Source: Pseudoips prasinana
Taxonomy: Eukaryota; Arthropoda; Insecta; Lepidoptera; Nolidae
Direction: 5' to 3'
NCBI GenBank assembly: GCA_951640165.1
Contig: OX621247.1
Coordinates: 27,626,001 to 27,690,000, forward strand
Length of the DNA stretch: 64,000 nucleotides
The notes under the pieces are model-generated. The model did not search any database, had not been told where the DNA came from, and saw nothing but the letters and a program-made list of their open reading frames with translations. Positions 10,601-19,286 of this stretch are shown piece by piece (position 1 is the stretch's first letter; each line of letters begins with the position of its first letter). Both the position numbers and the translations under genes were made by a program.

Positions 10601-13600
10601 CTTTCGCAGTCCTACCTACAGCTAGACACTAAAAAGTAAAAAATAAAAAAAAACTTCGTTTAAAAAAACCGACTTCAAAAACTAAAAAGTATAAAAAAAT
10701 TTCATAATAAAGATTTAATTTAATACATCTCTTATGCAAACATAATACCTTTAATATTAATGAAATACTATAATTTGTATGTGCTACCTATTGATAGGTT
10801 TAAAGTCGGTGCCAAGCCCTAAGCAAAATAAAAGTTAATATTACATACAGTTTTCATACTTTGAGATGAAATTCCTACATTAAAGATCAACGTAAATAAA
10901 CTTAAAGAACAATATGAATTAATATGAAACAGATGAAACTGTATCATAATAATATATTTAATATTAATACCTGAATGAGTTACTATAGTTATAATAAATC
11001 TATATTATGCGTATATATGAATATATTTGTGGCTCTGAAAAACAAATAGACAAATTATTAATTAGGAGACAACACATAAAAATGTTACTATATTTCGAGA
11101 CGACCGTGACCGTCAACGACGTCTGCCCATGGGTTGTTTGTGTAGAAATTCGAAGCTATCCCGTTGAAAGTATCGCGCGGCGAGTGTGGTACCTACTATT
11201 ACATTTGGCTTGGCACCGACTTCAAACCTATCAATAGGTAGCACATACAAATTATAGTATTTCATTAATATTAAAGGTATTATGTTTGCATAAGAGATGT
11301 ATTAAATTAAATCTTTATTATGAAATTTTTTTATACTTTTTAGTTTTTGAAGTCGGTTTTTTTAAACGAAGTTTTTTTTTTTAGTACACAATTTGGAGAC
11401 CCGAAAGCCACTTTGAGAGGTATATTAAAAATTAAATTTTAAAAATGTTTTTATAATTATTTTGTGTGACATATTAGATGGAAGGTTATTGTTAGAATGT
11501 CATATATATTGATAATGTAAAATAAATACATTATATTTTAAGATTTGAAAATAATTGGTATATAGTTAACAGTGGCACACAATGAAATGACACTGAGCGG
11601 TGAGGCTTAGGCATGTCCCGAGGAATCGCTTTAACTGTCTTGGATCCCGCAACGAATTTAATCAGAAAGAAACAAGGAGGAGTTAGAAAATAAATAGTTC
11701 CACTTCCCCCCAGAGCAAAGCGTGAAACATAATGATATAAAGAGGCTATAGCCTCATAAGAAAAGAGAATTGCCACTAGAGAAGCCTTGTCCAGCAGTGA
11801 ACTTCTAGCTGTAATGATGATATCACTTTGAATGCTTATTTGTAATTTCAGATTTACAAGCAAAGACCACTTAAAGCGACATCTGAGAATCCACACCGGC
11901 GAGCGTCCTTACCGCTGCGATATATGTGAGCGTGCGTTTACGCAGAGCAACGATCTCGTGAAGCATCAACGGTCACATTTGGGCAATAACATTTATAGGT
12001 AACAATTTTTCTATAATAATTAGCGGTTGGCGTGGTTGCTAAATGCTTGCCTTTCACGCCGCAGTTCAGGCAGATATTTGGGTGCAACATTCCTGTTTGT
12101 CCTGAGGGTGTAATTATCTATCAATACCAGTAACATGACTTTACCACGACAGACAATTATTTCGCGACCTGGCTCTCGTGCTTTGTTTATTCTTCCTAAC
12201 TTTTAGCTTTAGCGACCTAACTCAATAGCACGAACACAACATTGTAATAATTTAAGAATAATAATAGTAATTGCTTGTACAGCAGAGCTTGTACTATGAA
12301 AACCAGATAACTGCTACACTACATAATAACATACTACGTTTTTTTTGTAAATACATATATAGATAATTAGACCCAGACTCAGGACAAACATACATGTTCA
12401 CACACACAAATAAACGCGAACCAAAGCAGCTGACTTAGCCCAAAGAATTGCCAAACTGAAGTGGCAGGGGGCAGGGCACATAGCTCGTAGAGCTAACGGT
12501 CGCTGGGGCAGAAAGGTTCTCGAGTGGCGACCACGAACCGGAAGACGCAGCGTGGGCTGGCTCTCTACAAGGTGGACCGACGATCTTGCAAGGGTTGCGG
12601 GAAGCCGCTAGATGCGAGCAGCGAGGACCGGCTATTGTGGAGTTCCTTGGGGGAGGCCTTTGTCCAGCAGTGGATTGGCTGTCTATCAGCGCCCGTAATA
12701 CACCCTTACTTGTTACTGTATTGTATTGAACTTAATATAACAATTTCATCCCTTAGAAAGTATCCTATATGTTTCAGGGCAGTTTTCTCTAGTCTAGAAA
12801 CCTCTTCAGTACTACATTTTATATTGAACTAGCTGTGTCCTGAGGTTTTAACCTCGTTAAACTTTTAAATTATAGCCTATGTGTTAATCCAGGGTGTCAG
12901 CGAACTCCGTACCAAAATTTATTAAAAACACTCCAGCCGTTTAGATGTGAAGAAGTAACAAACATACACTCACACGACTCTGTCGCGAAATGACCACTTC
13001 TCAAAATGACTACAGGTAGCAAAATGTCCCTTTCGCAAAATGTCTCATTCTCAGAATGTCCCTTTCGTAAAATGTCCCTTTAGCAAAATGTCCCCTTCCT
13101 CAAACAGGCATGAAATTACTTTCATCAGTACAACACAGAGGGGTACTGTATTAATGTTCAATCATTAAAATATGGGTAGGTAGGTGCATGCACATACACT
13201 AAAATAAAATAATAGAAATCGAATTTTGTCAGATTTACTGTCAATCAAAAGATCAATTTACACAAATAAACAATCATTAAAATATGGGTAATCATTTATT
13301 ACAATCATTATAATATAATCAATAATAATATTATTATATACAGATTAAATGATTAAATATGGTTAATTGGTTATTAATTTTATATTTAAATACCAATAAT
13401 GAAAAATCATATATCCTAAGTTCCATGTTATACCAATTTTCAATTCATGTATTGGCAACACTTTAAACAAAAACTATTCTTATTATTCATTTATTTCGGA
13501 TTAATAAATATTCCATATATTGTTAGTAAATCAAACTTATAACTATGTTAGTATATCAATATTAAATGTCAACATTTCAAATGATAACAGAATAACATTA

Positions 13601-16157
13601 TTACATGCGCACTCTTTTACATTAAAGAGGACCCCTCCAGATCCATGTACGGTAATCCAGTGCCGCACAACCGGACAATCAACCCTTCCCAATATGGTAT
13701 TCAGAAGGCTGTTGTTGCTGTCACGCACGCGCCGCATCAGGGAGGCCACTCTTTTCCGCACTATAGCCCTAAAGCAGTCTGTGCTAGCCTTAGCAAACAT
13801 ACCTGACGCACTATAATAACGAGGCAACCTCAACAGCATCCTAAAACCATTATTGTACAGGACCCGTAGGGCATTGAAAGATCTACACGTATAGCGGACC
13901 CACAGGCTACAGGTATAAAATGTCTGGCAGTATGCTTTAAAAAGAGATATTTTGCCGTCTTTTGTGCACCGTGCAAAACTGCGCGCCAGCATATTGCATC
14001 TCACTGCCAATGCCCTACGTTCCCGCTCAATATCTAAATTATCCGAGAGGTCTTCGGTGACCCAGTGCCCCAGGTACTTAAAGTCAAATGCCCAAAGACA
14101 GTATCGTTTAAAACTAAGTTGTCCCACATGAACATTATAAGTAAAAATCCTATTTTTAATTATCATAATTTAGTACTATAATATGGGGTTTCACATTTGC
14201 CGGATAAAAGAAAAAACAATTATAAGTCCTTTTATTGTTTTTGCATTATAAACAAGCGGCGCCATTAACAAAATGTTGCCGCAAATGAAAATAAATTCAC
14301 TCGGAATATTTAAAGTCAATAATCGATGGACAAAAAAGAAATAAGGATTTATTTCAGTCAAATTAGTAATGTTACTATGCAATAAAATGGCCAATAGCAC
14401 TTAGTAATGGTAAATTAGCGCTAAATATTCTTAAGTCTATTCATTTTCGATGCGTTGTGGTGCGGGTTCGCCTGCTTTGTGAAATAACCTAGACCACTAA
14501 GCCATATGACAACTGAAACATTATTTCTGTTCAACCTAAACTAATGTTAGATTTATTACTATTATTTCTTTTACTATTAATTTCTTTTATTTTCTAAATG
14601 CTCTAATATAAAAACACGAACATATAAAATGAATAACACATGACAAGTAAATCGATAAAAACATCGATATCTGATTAATATTTTTGGCAACACTTAAGTG
14701 ATCTTTGACGTTATGTGCCATCGCAAGTCACAACTTTATCATAGTCATCATCATCACAACGGTTTTTATCATAGTGTTTGGCGAATGTTTTGATATTTCT
14801 TGTGTGTGCAGTTGTGGATAATTCGTGACAACTCGAGTGACTTTGAGAAAGAGACTCCATTACGCTAATAATTGTAATCTGACACAGAGACTCCTTATTG
14901 TGAAAAGTGATTTTGAGACGGGAGACTAAATTCATTATGGATAGCACAGTTCACCTATTCACTCCGATTGCGGCATGGAAGTTGGCAGTCATTGTGCGAA
15001 GTCAATGATAATATCTACATTCTAACTACTTGGATTTCGTTACTACTAAAACCAACCATTCTCTGTATTTTTGTTGTAAATAAAAAATACAAATTCACTG
15101 AAATGAGTATTTCTTTCAATTGTCAACCCAAACTAATATTATAAAGAGATATGATACTTGCTATGTTTTGTATATGAAGTAAATTCTCAGACTAGGTACT
15201 GGACCAATTTACACAATTCTTTCACCTAAGTATAGGCTTTGTTTTATTTAAAAAGATGAAGCCCGGAGGCAGGAAGGTGCTGGTATTATAATAACGTGTC
15301 TTGAAAGCATATGAAGCCGTCTATCCTGTGCCTAAGTTGTCTCAGGTCGGGTTGGATCGCTGCCCCATTAGACAATCAGAGCGATAAAATAGAAGTGCAC
15401 CTATGATTGCACATGGACTACAATATATCCTGCTTAGTAGGCTAGACTCCGTTGAGATTAGCCGCCTCTACCCCATAATATTACTTAAGTCATAATTTGC
15501 CTATAAACTAGTCGGCAACCAACGTTTCTTTACTTAAGATGTTCTATGTTCACCCATCTATTTCCTTGAAACCCGGCAAATTACATAAATTATGTTAATT
15601 TTAATTGAAAGTATATAGTAATCCCAACATAGAACAGTAGTTTTCATCCAGGCACAATAATTTTTGCACCGATACTAAGTTCCATAGTCACTTGGGCATT
15701 CCCCTTTAGTGTCCCTACTTAACGGCAATTCTCCAAGCCTGACCAGTGGAACGGTTTTAGGACTCTTATGAGGGTACTTGAAAAATAATTGCAAAAGTTA
15801 TGTATGTTAGTTTCGCATTGTAACATTTGGGTAATTTATCTTAAACTTAAACTAACCATTTGAGATTTTCAAAATAATTCAAGAATTTTATTTCGTAAAT
15901 AATCAGAATTTATAATATTAGTATGATAATTTGTTTTTATACTCCACAGTTGCAATGAATGTCCCCAACGCTTCCGGCTGAAGACTGAACTAATCCAGCA
16001 TATATCAGAACACTTCATCTCTTCACAACTGAAGAGTCTAAAAGTGAGCAGTGACCAGCCTACTGGAACCCGTGACGTTATACAAGAAAATATATGCAAT
16101 TATAAAGAAAATGCTATTAATGAAAATTGTATAGAGCAAATGAATACAGCTGTGTGA
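4547..16157 (+). CDS. ZAD-C2H2 zinc-finger protein, five coding exons
   Basis: Joining 4547-4690, 6862-7852, 8693-8846, 11852-11998 and 15950-16157 gives one open frame of 547 codons plus TGA; all introns are GT-AG and the phases match. Residues 14-63 form a zinc-finger-associated domain (ZAD) with C14-x2-C17 in exon 1 and C60-x2-C63 in exon 2; in known insect proteins this domain dimerises. An acidic, Asn-rich linker (about 95-155) follows. Then come twelve C2H2 fingers (about 159-502), several joined by TGEKP-like linkers (HTREKPF, HSRERPF, HTGERPY), and a 45-residue tail. The family acts in the nucleus as sequence-specific DNA-binding transcription factors; the target is unknown. Three introns cut inside fingers 8, 10 and 12. 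Whether non-coding 5' exons exist cannot be told. I recognise the class but not a named orthologue. Confidence 0.9.
4691..5087. other. Intron 1, 5' part
   Basis: AT-rich intron sequence with no recognised element before the reverse-transcriptase relic that begins at about 5088. Confidence 0.4.
5088..5765 (-). pseudogene. Jockey-like reverse-transcriptase relic in intron 1
   Basis: Minus-strand reading shows ordered RT fragments. An upstream piece near 5700-5760 reads [13 protein letters not shown]; then come a piece with [12 protein letters not shown], the palm motif with [13 protein letters not shown] near 5440-5490, and [15 protein letters not shown] with the catalytic TYADDTALF near 5190-5310. 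The order matches RT motifs of Jockey-type LINEs. Frameshifts and stops separate the pieces and both ends are missing. It is antisense to the host gene. Confidence 0.75.
5785..6673. mobile_element. 889-bp TIR DNA transposon in intron 1
   Basis: Terminal inverted repeats of 23 bp (5785-5807 and 6651-6673; CGCCCGAAATTAATAAAC..ATCC) match with one mismatch. A further subterminal match, CGTGCCAATA, occurs in both arms. The interior has no transposase that I recognise, so it is probably non-autonomous. The superfamily is unclear because I cannot define the target duplication. Confidence 0.7.
6862..7852 (+). CDS. Exon 2 of the ZAD zinc-finger gene
   Basis: Begins after the acceptor TTCTTTACAG and ends at AAAG|GTGAGT, phase 1. 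It encodes the second ZAD half ([10 protein letters not shown]), the acidic linker and fingers 1-7 plus the first part of finger 8. Finger 4 is slightly atypical: [15 protein letters not shown] has C where the usual aromatic residue would be. Confidence 0.9.
8100..8500 (-). repeat. LINE 3'-end repeat in intron 2
   Basis: TTTTTATTCACATAGGTTGAC..AAAAAAGCTC..AGTCAGAACATG and the downstream GTTATTGTCAA and GACGCGCTGTAAT parallel 34285-34640. Reverse-oriented pieces of the same family lie at 29839-29906 and 48180-48215. It reads as the 3' UTR of a LINE inserted on the minus strand. Confidence 0.55.
8693..8846 (+). CDS. Exon 3 of the ZAD zinc-finger gene
   Basis: 154 bp between TTACTTACAG and GTCAG|GTAAGC. 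It completes finger 8 (ELKSHVATH), encodes finger 9 ([17 protein letters not shown]) and starts finger 10 (CETCSVR). It enters in phase 1 and leaves with two bases of the next codon. Confidence 0.9.
8971..9449. repeat. Lepidopteran-type repeat starting at CCGACTTCAAAAGGAGGAGG
   Basis: Contains CGACTTCAAAAGGAGGAGG and two copies of a module reading TGTACACCGATTAC..GAGATTTATGA..TGATTCTT (about 9030-9090 and 9370-9435). No ORF. It seems to be a dispersed element, possibly interrupted. The class is unknown. Confidence 0.5.
9450..10035 (-). repeat. Element-K copy in intron 3
   Basis: Minus-strand relative of the elements at 53858-54461 and 56404-57009. Shared landmarks are the TAGCCAAATGGCAAAAAACGG end, TGTCTGTCTGTCCGTCCGTATG, the GAACCGCATTAAGATTTT block, GCGCAAGAGACACTTCC, a poly-C run, and AACCGCAATTTACC. 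The CGGCCAAG terminus is degraded, merging near 10030 with the 57-bp repeat. Confidence 0.7.
10036..10420 (-). repeat. Degenerate 57-bp tandem repeat with 19-codon periodicity
   Basis: About six imperfect units (starts near 10089, 10146, 10203, 10265, 10322 and 10378) with the core CTGCTCAGTAGACTCGTTGG. Most are 56-57 bp; one is 62 bp. On the minus strand several units are open in one frame and give closely related 19-residue modules (for example [16 protein letters not shown], then [16 protein letters not shown]), while others carry a stop or shift. This could be a decayed repetitive coding segment or a minisatellite of chance coding phase. No known domain is recognised. Confidence 0.65.
10642..11382. 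mobile_element. Large fold-back element in intron 3
   Basis: Arms of about 175 bp, left about 10645-10819 and right 11207-11381, are near-perfect inverted copies: left TTAAAGTCGGTGCCAAGCC near its inner end, right GGCTTGGCACCGACTTCAAA. The spacer is about 390 bp, AT-rich on its left and GC-richer near 11095-11190. Outer ends carry poly(A)/poly(T) and CGACTTCAAAAAC. No transposase, so a non-autonomous fold-back. In pre-mRNA the arms could form a long hairpin. Confidence 0.85.
11383..11851. other. Intron 3, 3' part
   Basis: No repeat or coding signal recognised before the acceptor TAATTTCAG. A minus-strand open frame here and in exon 4 is only an antisense shadow. Confidence 0.4.
11852..11998 (+). 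CDS. Exon 4 of the ZAD zinc-finger gene
   Basis: 147 bp between TAATTTCAG and TATAG|GTAACA. It completes finger 10 ([14 protein letters not shown]), encodes finger 11 ([17 protein letters not shown]) after a canonical HTGERPY linker, and leaves two bases for the first codon of exon 5. The donor is a weaker GTAACA. Confidence 0.9.
12026..12125 (+). repeat. SINE-A fragment
   Basis: GGTTGGCGTGGTTGCTAAATG and TTTCACGCCGCAG give the tRNA-like box A region; box B is damaged. It then continues into CTGTTTGTCCTGAGGGTGTAA. Compare the intact copy at 34043. Confidence 0.65.
12246..12420 (-). repeat. SINE-A tail fragment
   Basis: GAGCTTGTACTATG, AACCAGATAACTG and ACCCAGACTCAGGACAAACA match the 3' body of SINE-A in reverse orientation. 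The tRNA-like head is absent. Confidence 0.65.
12424..12690 (+). pseudogene. RTE-like LINE ORF2 C-terminus (5'-truncated)
   Basis: Encodes the arginine/tryptophan-rich end seen in RTE-clade ORF2 proteins: [39 protein letters not shown]. One frame change near 12600 moves the remainder ([14 protein letters not shown]) to another frame. Closely related copies lie at 50826-51085 and, reversed, at 37332-37545. Only the 3' end remains, typical of incomplete reverse transcription. Confidence 0.75.
12829..12978 (-). mobile_element. Degraded Helitron-like fragment
   Basis: CTAGCTGTGTCCTGAGGTTTTAACCTCG at the left, then TTATAGCCTATGTGTTAATC, CCGTTTAGATGTGAAGAAGTAAC and AAACATACACTCACAC. The order matches the non-autonomous Helitrons near 48.6 kb in reverse. 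Confidence 0.6.
13001..13095. repeat. Short tandem repeat, AAAATGTCCCTTTCGC type
   Basis: Five or six imperfect units of about 16-18 bp carrying (C/T)(G/T)(C/T)AAAATGTCCC(T/C)TT. Possibly part of a larger repeat; no gene signal. Confidence 0.7.
13543..14166 (-). pseudogene. LINE reverse-transcriptase C-terminal fragment, open for 207 codons
   Basis: The minus-strand frame contains the region after the RT palm: [19 protein letters not shown] (about residue 29), [52 protein letters not shown] and [19 protein letters not shown]. The recognisable homology spans roughly 13632-14090; the first 26 residues look unrelated to it. No YADD motif or endonuclease remains, so it is a 5'-truncated, inactive copy, although still uninterrupted. 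A short relative (YCSASGMFVEAEVSDF) lies at about 54700-54760 on the minus strand. It sits antisense in intron 4. Confidence 0.75.
14167..15949. other. Intron 4, 3' part
   Basis: Mostly unrecognised AT-rich sequence. About 15290-15480 has a GC-richer, repeat-like block (GTTGTCTCAGGTCGGGTTGG, CTATGATTGCACATGG) whose family I cannot name. It ends at the acceptor ACTCCACAG. Confidence 0.4.
15950..16157 (+). CDS. Exon 5 (last coding exon) of the ZAD zinc-finger gene
   Basis: Starts after ACTCCACAG, completing a Ser codon, and encodes finger 12 ([17 protein letters not shown]) followed by a 45-residue polar tail ending NTAV and TGA 16155-16157. The tail has no recognised motif. Confidence 0.88.
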
Positions 16158-16221
16158 TGTTAGAATTCAAATCAAACCAGAAAAGTGTAGAGTTCTATAT
16201 CAAAATAAGAATCAGGATATT

Positions 16222-16310
16222 GTACAGACGCCAGCACATCAAGCTACCCCAATCCGTCAAATTTCCCCAATTGAAAGTGAACCTTATGCTAGATGTGCTG
16301 GCGTCTGTAC
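16222..16310. mobile_element. MITE-1 copy in the zinc-finger 3' UTR
   Basis: 89 bp with terminal inverted repeats GTACAGACGCCAGCACATC and GATGTGCTGGCGTCTGTAC, and inner AGCTACCCCAATCCGTCAAA. It is shorter than the copies at 41000, 55773 and 60631 (about 132-141 bp), lacking most of the right inner arm. Confidence 0.85.
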
Positions 16311-16380
16311 ATGGGCGGCGGTGATCACTTACCATCAGGTGACCCACTTGCTCGTTTGTCGCCCTCTGATATATAAAAAA
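16311..16380 (+). repeat. LINE-G 3'-end fragment
   Basis: ATGGGCGGCGGTGATCACTT, CCATCAGGTGACCCACTTGC and TCGTTTGTCGCCCT match the tail at 52330-52405 and, reversed, 37826 and 55975. It directly abuts MITE-1, so the two form a composite insertion 65 bp after the stop codon. Confidence 0.75.
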
Positions 16381-16382
16381 GT

Positions 16383-16388
16383 AATAAA
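16383..16388 (+). promoter_or_regulatory. Candidate polyadenylation signal AATAAA
   Basis: The first canonical AATAAA that I find after the TGA at 16155. It lies just 3' of the composite transposon insertion, so the mature 3' UTR would include transposon sequence if it is used. Confidence 0.45.
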
Positions 16389-16866
16389 CCGTTACTCTAT
16401 ATTCAGTTTTTATTTATTACCTACTAATAAGTCTGTAACCAATAAGTTCGTATCAGTTCTCAACAATAATAACAACCCTACCTATAGGTTTTATTTTTCA
16501 TTGACGCAACAGAGTGTCGAGTTAAAATTTTAACGAATTAACCCGAAGTTACTTAACTCGAGTTAATTTATTTTAACCTAGCTTTTGGTGCAAGTTGGCC
16601 AGAAGATTGATTGTTTTACAGCTCCAAGGAAATGCTGACATGAGCTAAGGAGCCCTAAAAATCAAGCGGTATTATTGTCCTTTTTTTTTACTTCTATTGT
16701 GTCTTCGTTGCAAAGGCAGAAAACTATACTTTTCTTATTCCTTCCATAGGTTATTAATATTTTTTTGCCGTGTTAGTGTCGATTTATGTCTGAATTGGAT
16801 TAACTGTTAAAATTTATTAATAAATTGTAATTGAGAGCTCGAATGAGAGAGCTGAAATTGAGAATC
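16384..16866. other. Intergenic stretch downstream of the zinc-finger gene
   Basis: AT-rich, with a 14-bp palindrome TTAACTCGAGTTAA near 16553. No gene recognised. Confidence 0.35.
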
Positions 16867-17080
16867 TAATATATATAGGTCGTATGTAACGAACAGGGTA
16901 AACAGAGCACTGTCAAGCTGCTTTTAATACGCGCATCAATTATAGTACCGGGCGGAGCAGTCGACAGGCTCATTCGTCGATTATTTTGCTCAGTATTTCG
17001 CGCTAAAACTAAATTGACACGATTAGAGATGCCCTGTCCTTCGTAAGAGCCATAGATATATAGAGTTAGAAATAAATGTA
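16867..17080. repeat. Possible fold-back element
   Basis: Left ATATATATAGGTCGTATGTAACGAACAGG-like sequence is imperfectly mirrored by CCTGTCCTTCGTAAGAGCCATAGATATATAG on the right. The GC-richer interior holds CGGGCGGAGCAGTCGAC. The arms are diverged, so this is tentative. Confidence 0.4.
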
Positions 17081-17776
17081 ATTATTTAATAATTCGTTTG
17101 TTATTGCATAGAATCGAGGACAATGTGTTGTTTTGTTTTAGTAATTTTAGTGAAATATTTGATTTAAAGTTAAATTTAAATTTTATGGAGACATTTGTGA
17201 TTAAATATATAGTTTATTTTCATTTCGTGTGTTTGAATTAATACTGAAACTACATTTATCCTACTAATATCCGTCCGTCTGATGGCAGCCTAAGGTTCAC
17301 GGAGGACGTTGATGGAGTTTTATCGGTTTATTGTCACACCGTTACGGGATATGACGCACGCAGCCGACAATGAGCTTATCGGCCGAAAACCACTCGGAAG
17401 GAGGGCGACATAAACTTTCACTTGATGTCTTGTTTGATTATTATGATAAAGAATGGCATCGTTTATTCGTCCATCGTCCGCTCTATGGTAGAGGGACCCA
17501 AAAAAAACTATCGTAGTAACCATAGAGGTTCTTTTCTCAGAAATTGAGAACGAATTTGAAATCTTGACGTGACTTATAATTTTTTTTTAAAGGTAGGTAT
17601 CGGTTTAACATTTATTCTAAATCCAAATCAAATAATTATTTTTGTCGCTAAGTTGCCACAACTGTTTTCTATATTGGTGCGGAATGTCATTTCAATGTCT
17701 CGTAAATGGATAAACACAGAGTCTCAAATTTTGTTTGATTGACTATCGATTGACCTTGGCAAAAACACGTGCATAG
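17081..17776. other. Unannotated intergenic stretch
   Basis: No gene or family recognised. A minus-strand open frame at 17320-17523 shows no protein features. Confidence 0.35.
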
Positions 17777-17896
17777 GGGGGGGGGGGGGGATATGCCATA
17801 ACAATTGCCATGCTTGGCAGGCGGGTTGGCGATCGCAGTTTGACGCCCCCCACGGGATGAGATGGGGTGATGATATTGTATGCCGTCACCACACAG
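17777..17896 (-). repeat. Repeat-D copy preceded by a poly-G run
   Basis: After a run of about 14 G comes CATGCTTGGCAGGCGGGTTGG, then CGATCGCAGTTTGACG, CACGGGATGAGATGGGGTG and GCCGTCACCACA, as at 1540-1626. The (TCA)n-side end is missing. Confidence 0.7.
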
Positions 17897-19118
17897 CAAA
17901 TTTTACTTAGTTCATTATATTCCCGAACCTTCAATAGTCGAGAATTGGTACCAGTATCTACGTACAAACCATAATCGCAGCGTAATTATGTGGTTAAACT
18001 GAGCCATTGCCATAATCGACTTACGTTAGGCCTGTTAATAAGTTCTAGGTCGGACCAGAATTACAATTTTCCTCGTGTTGCCCTTTTGGAGAACAGTGAA
18101 GGTTGCATTTTATACTATTTCATCTTAAGACTCCGTTTAGTAAAAATACTTATTTCAGCCTTTCCTAAGCTTTTAGTAATGGCTAAAATAAGTATTTTAC
18201 ATAAGGTGAGTCATAACTAAAATGGCGGAGCTCTGTCCCCAGGTTCTGTAGCATTAAGTGTGCACATCTTCAAACTTGACTTACAACCTGTGGCAGTTGA
18301 TTAATGATATTACTATAGATATAGAGCAGGATATGAGCAGAGTAAGATTAGCGAACACGCAAGATTAGCGAACATTCTAATAGAAAACCGACAAATAAAG
18401 ATGATATTTAAACAGGGTTACTGGTAGGGGGATGTTGGAGGGTTTACTTGCAAGGCTTCAACCCCCGCCCGCCTCGATGAAGCAATAAAACGTCAAGTTA
18501 AAAAATTTACCAATCCGGTTCGGAGAGTATATTATAATTTAAGAGACACCGTTACTTTCATGCATTGAACTTCCTTCTTTTAGTAACCCATACATAATCA
18601 TGATCATTTGTTACCTATCATCATTTCTCTTTGGTCCCAATTATAAAGTCAAAGCCGATGAAGTAAAATACTAAAGTACTATTACCGACTAGTATTTTTT
18701 TTCTGATCTGATTCGATGAGACACATCGGTCTAGATTATTGTGACACACATTATATATATATTTAGAGACTTTTGTGACACAAATAAAGTTCTAATAAAG
18801 CGAATAAAGTTCTCATCTTATCAAACTGATGTACCATCTTATCACCGCGCCATTACCGTCACCCTTGTTTGCTTATTTTATCAATCAAACAAGTGGCCAG
18901 AGTCTATTAACGCAGTGCAAAATTTGCACAAAACGATTCTAAAATCGTCCCAAGGTATAGTCAGTAACCGCCCTAAGCTTGCCCTGATCACAGGGGGCGG
19001 CATCAATTGCAAGTTACTTAGAAGTTTTATTTGCTAGAGGGGTTGAGCTCCAAGCTCGCCTTTTTATCCGGACAAAACCTGAAAACGTCCTAGGTTAAAT
19101 GTAAAAACGATGTTAAAC
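17897..19118. other. Unannotated intergenic stretch before the LINE
   Basis: No gene recognised. One inverted repeat (about 18140-18160 with 18181-18200; AAATACTTATTTCAGCC) could be a small fold-back. Confidence 0.35.
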
Positions 19119-19130
19119 AAAAAGAGCAGT
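19119..19130 (+). repeat. Target-site duplication, left copy
   Basis: AAAAAGAGCAGT, repeated exactly at 24483-24494 after the LINE poly(A). Confidence 0.85.
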
Positions 19131-19286
19131 CAGTTCCGCGCGGGTATCCACAGCGGACGCGCGTGTCTCACTGCGCTGCGCCGTACCTGTAATCGTGTTT
19201 TGTTTACGCAGAGTGATTTATAAAAACCTTTATTTATATAACGTGAACAGGGTATCTCCTGGTAACAGGAGACCCTTAAATCAAAA

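Noticed and set aside
11531..11896. Minus-strand 121-codon frame overlapping exon 4
   Set aside because: Antisense shadow of intron 3 and the zinc-finger exon; no protein features.
13001..13095. CRISPR-like array
   Set aside because: Short imperfect units without spacers; a simple tandem repeat in a eukaryotic intron.
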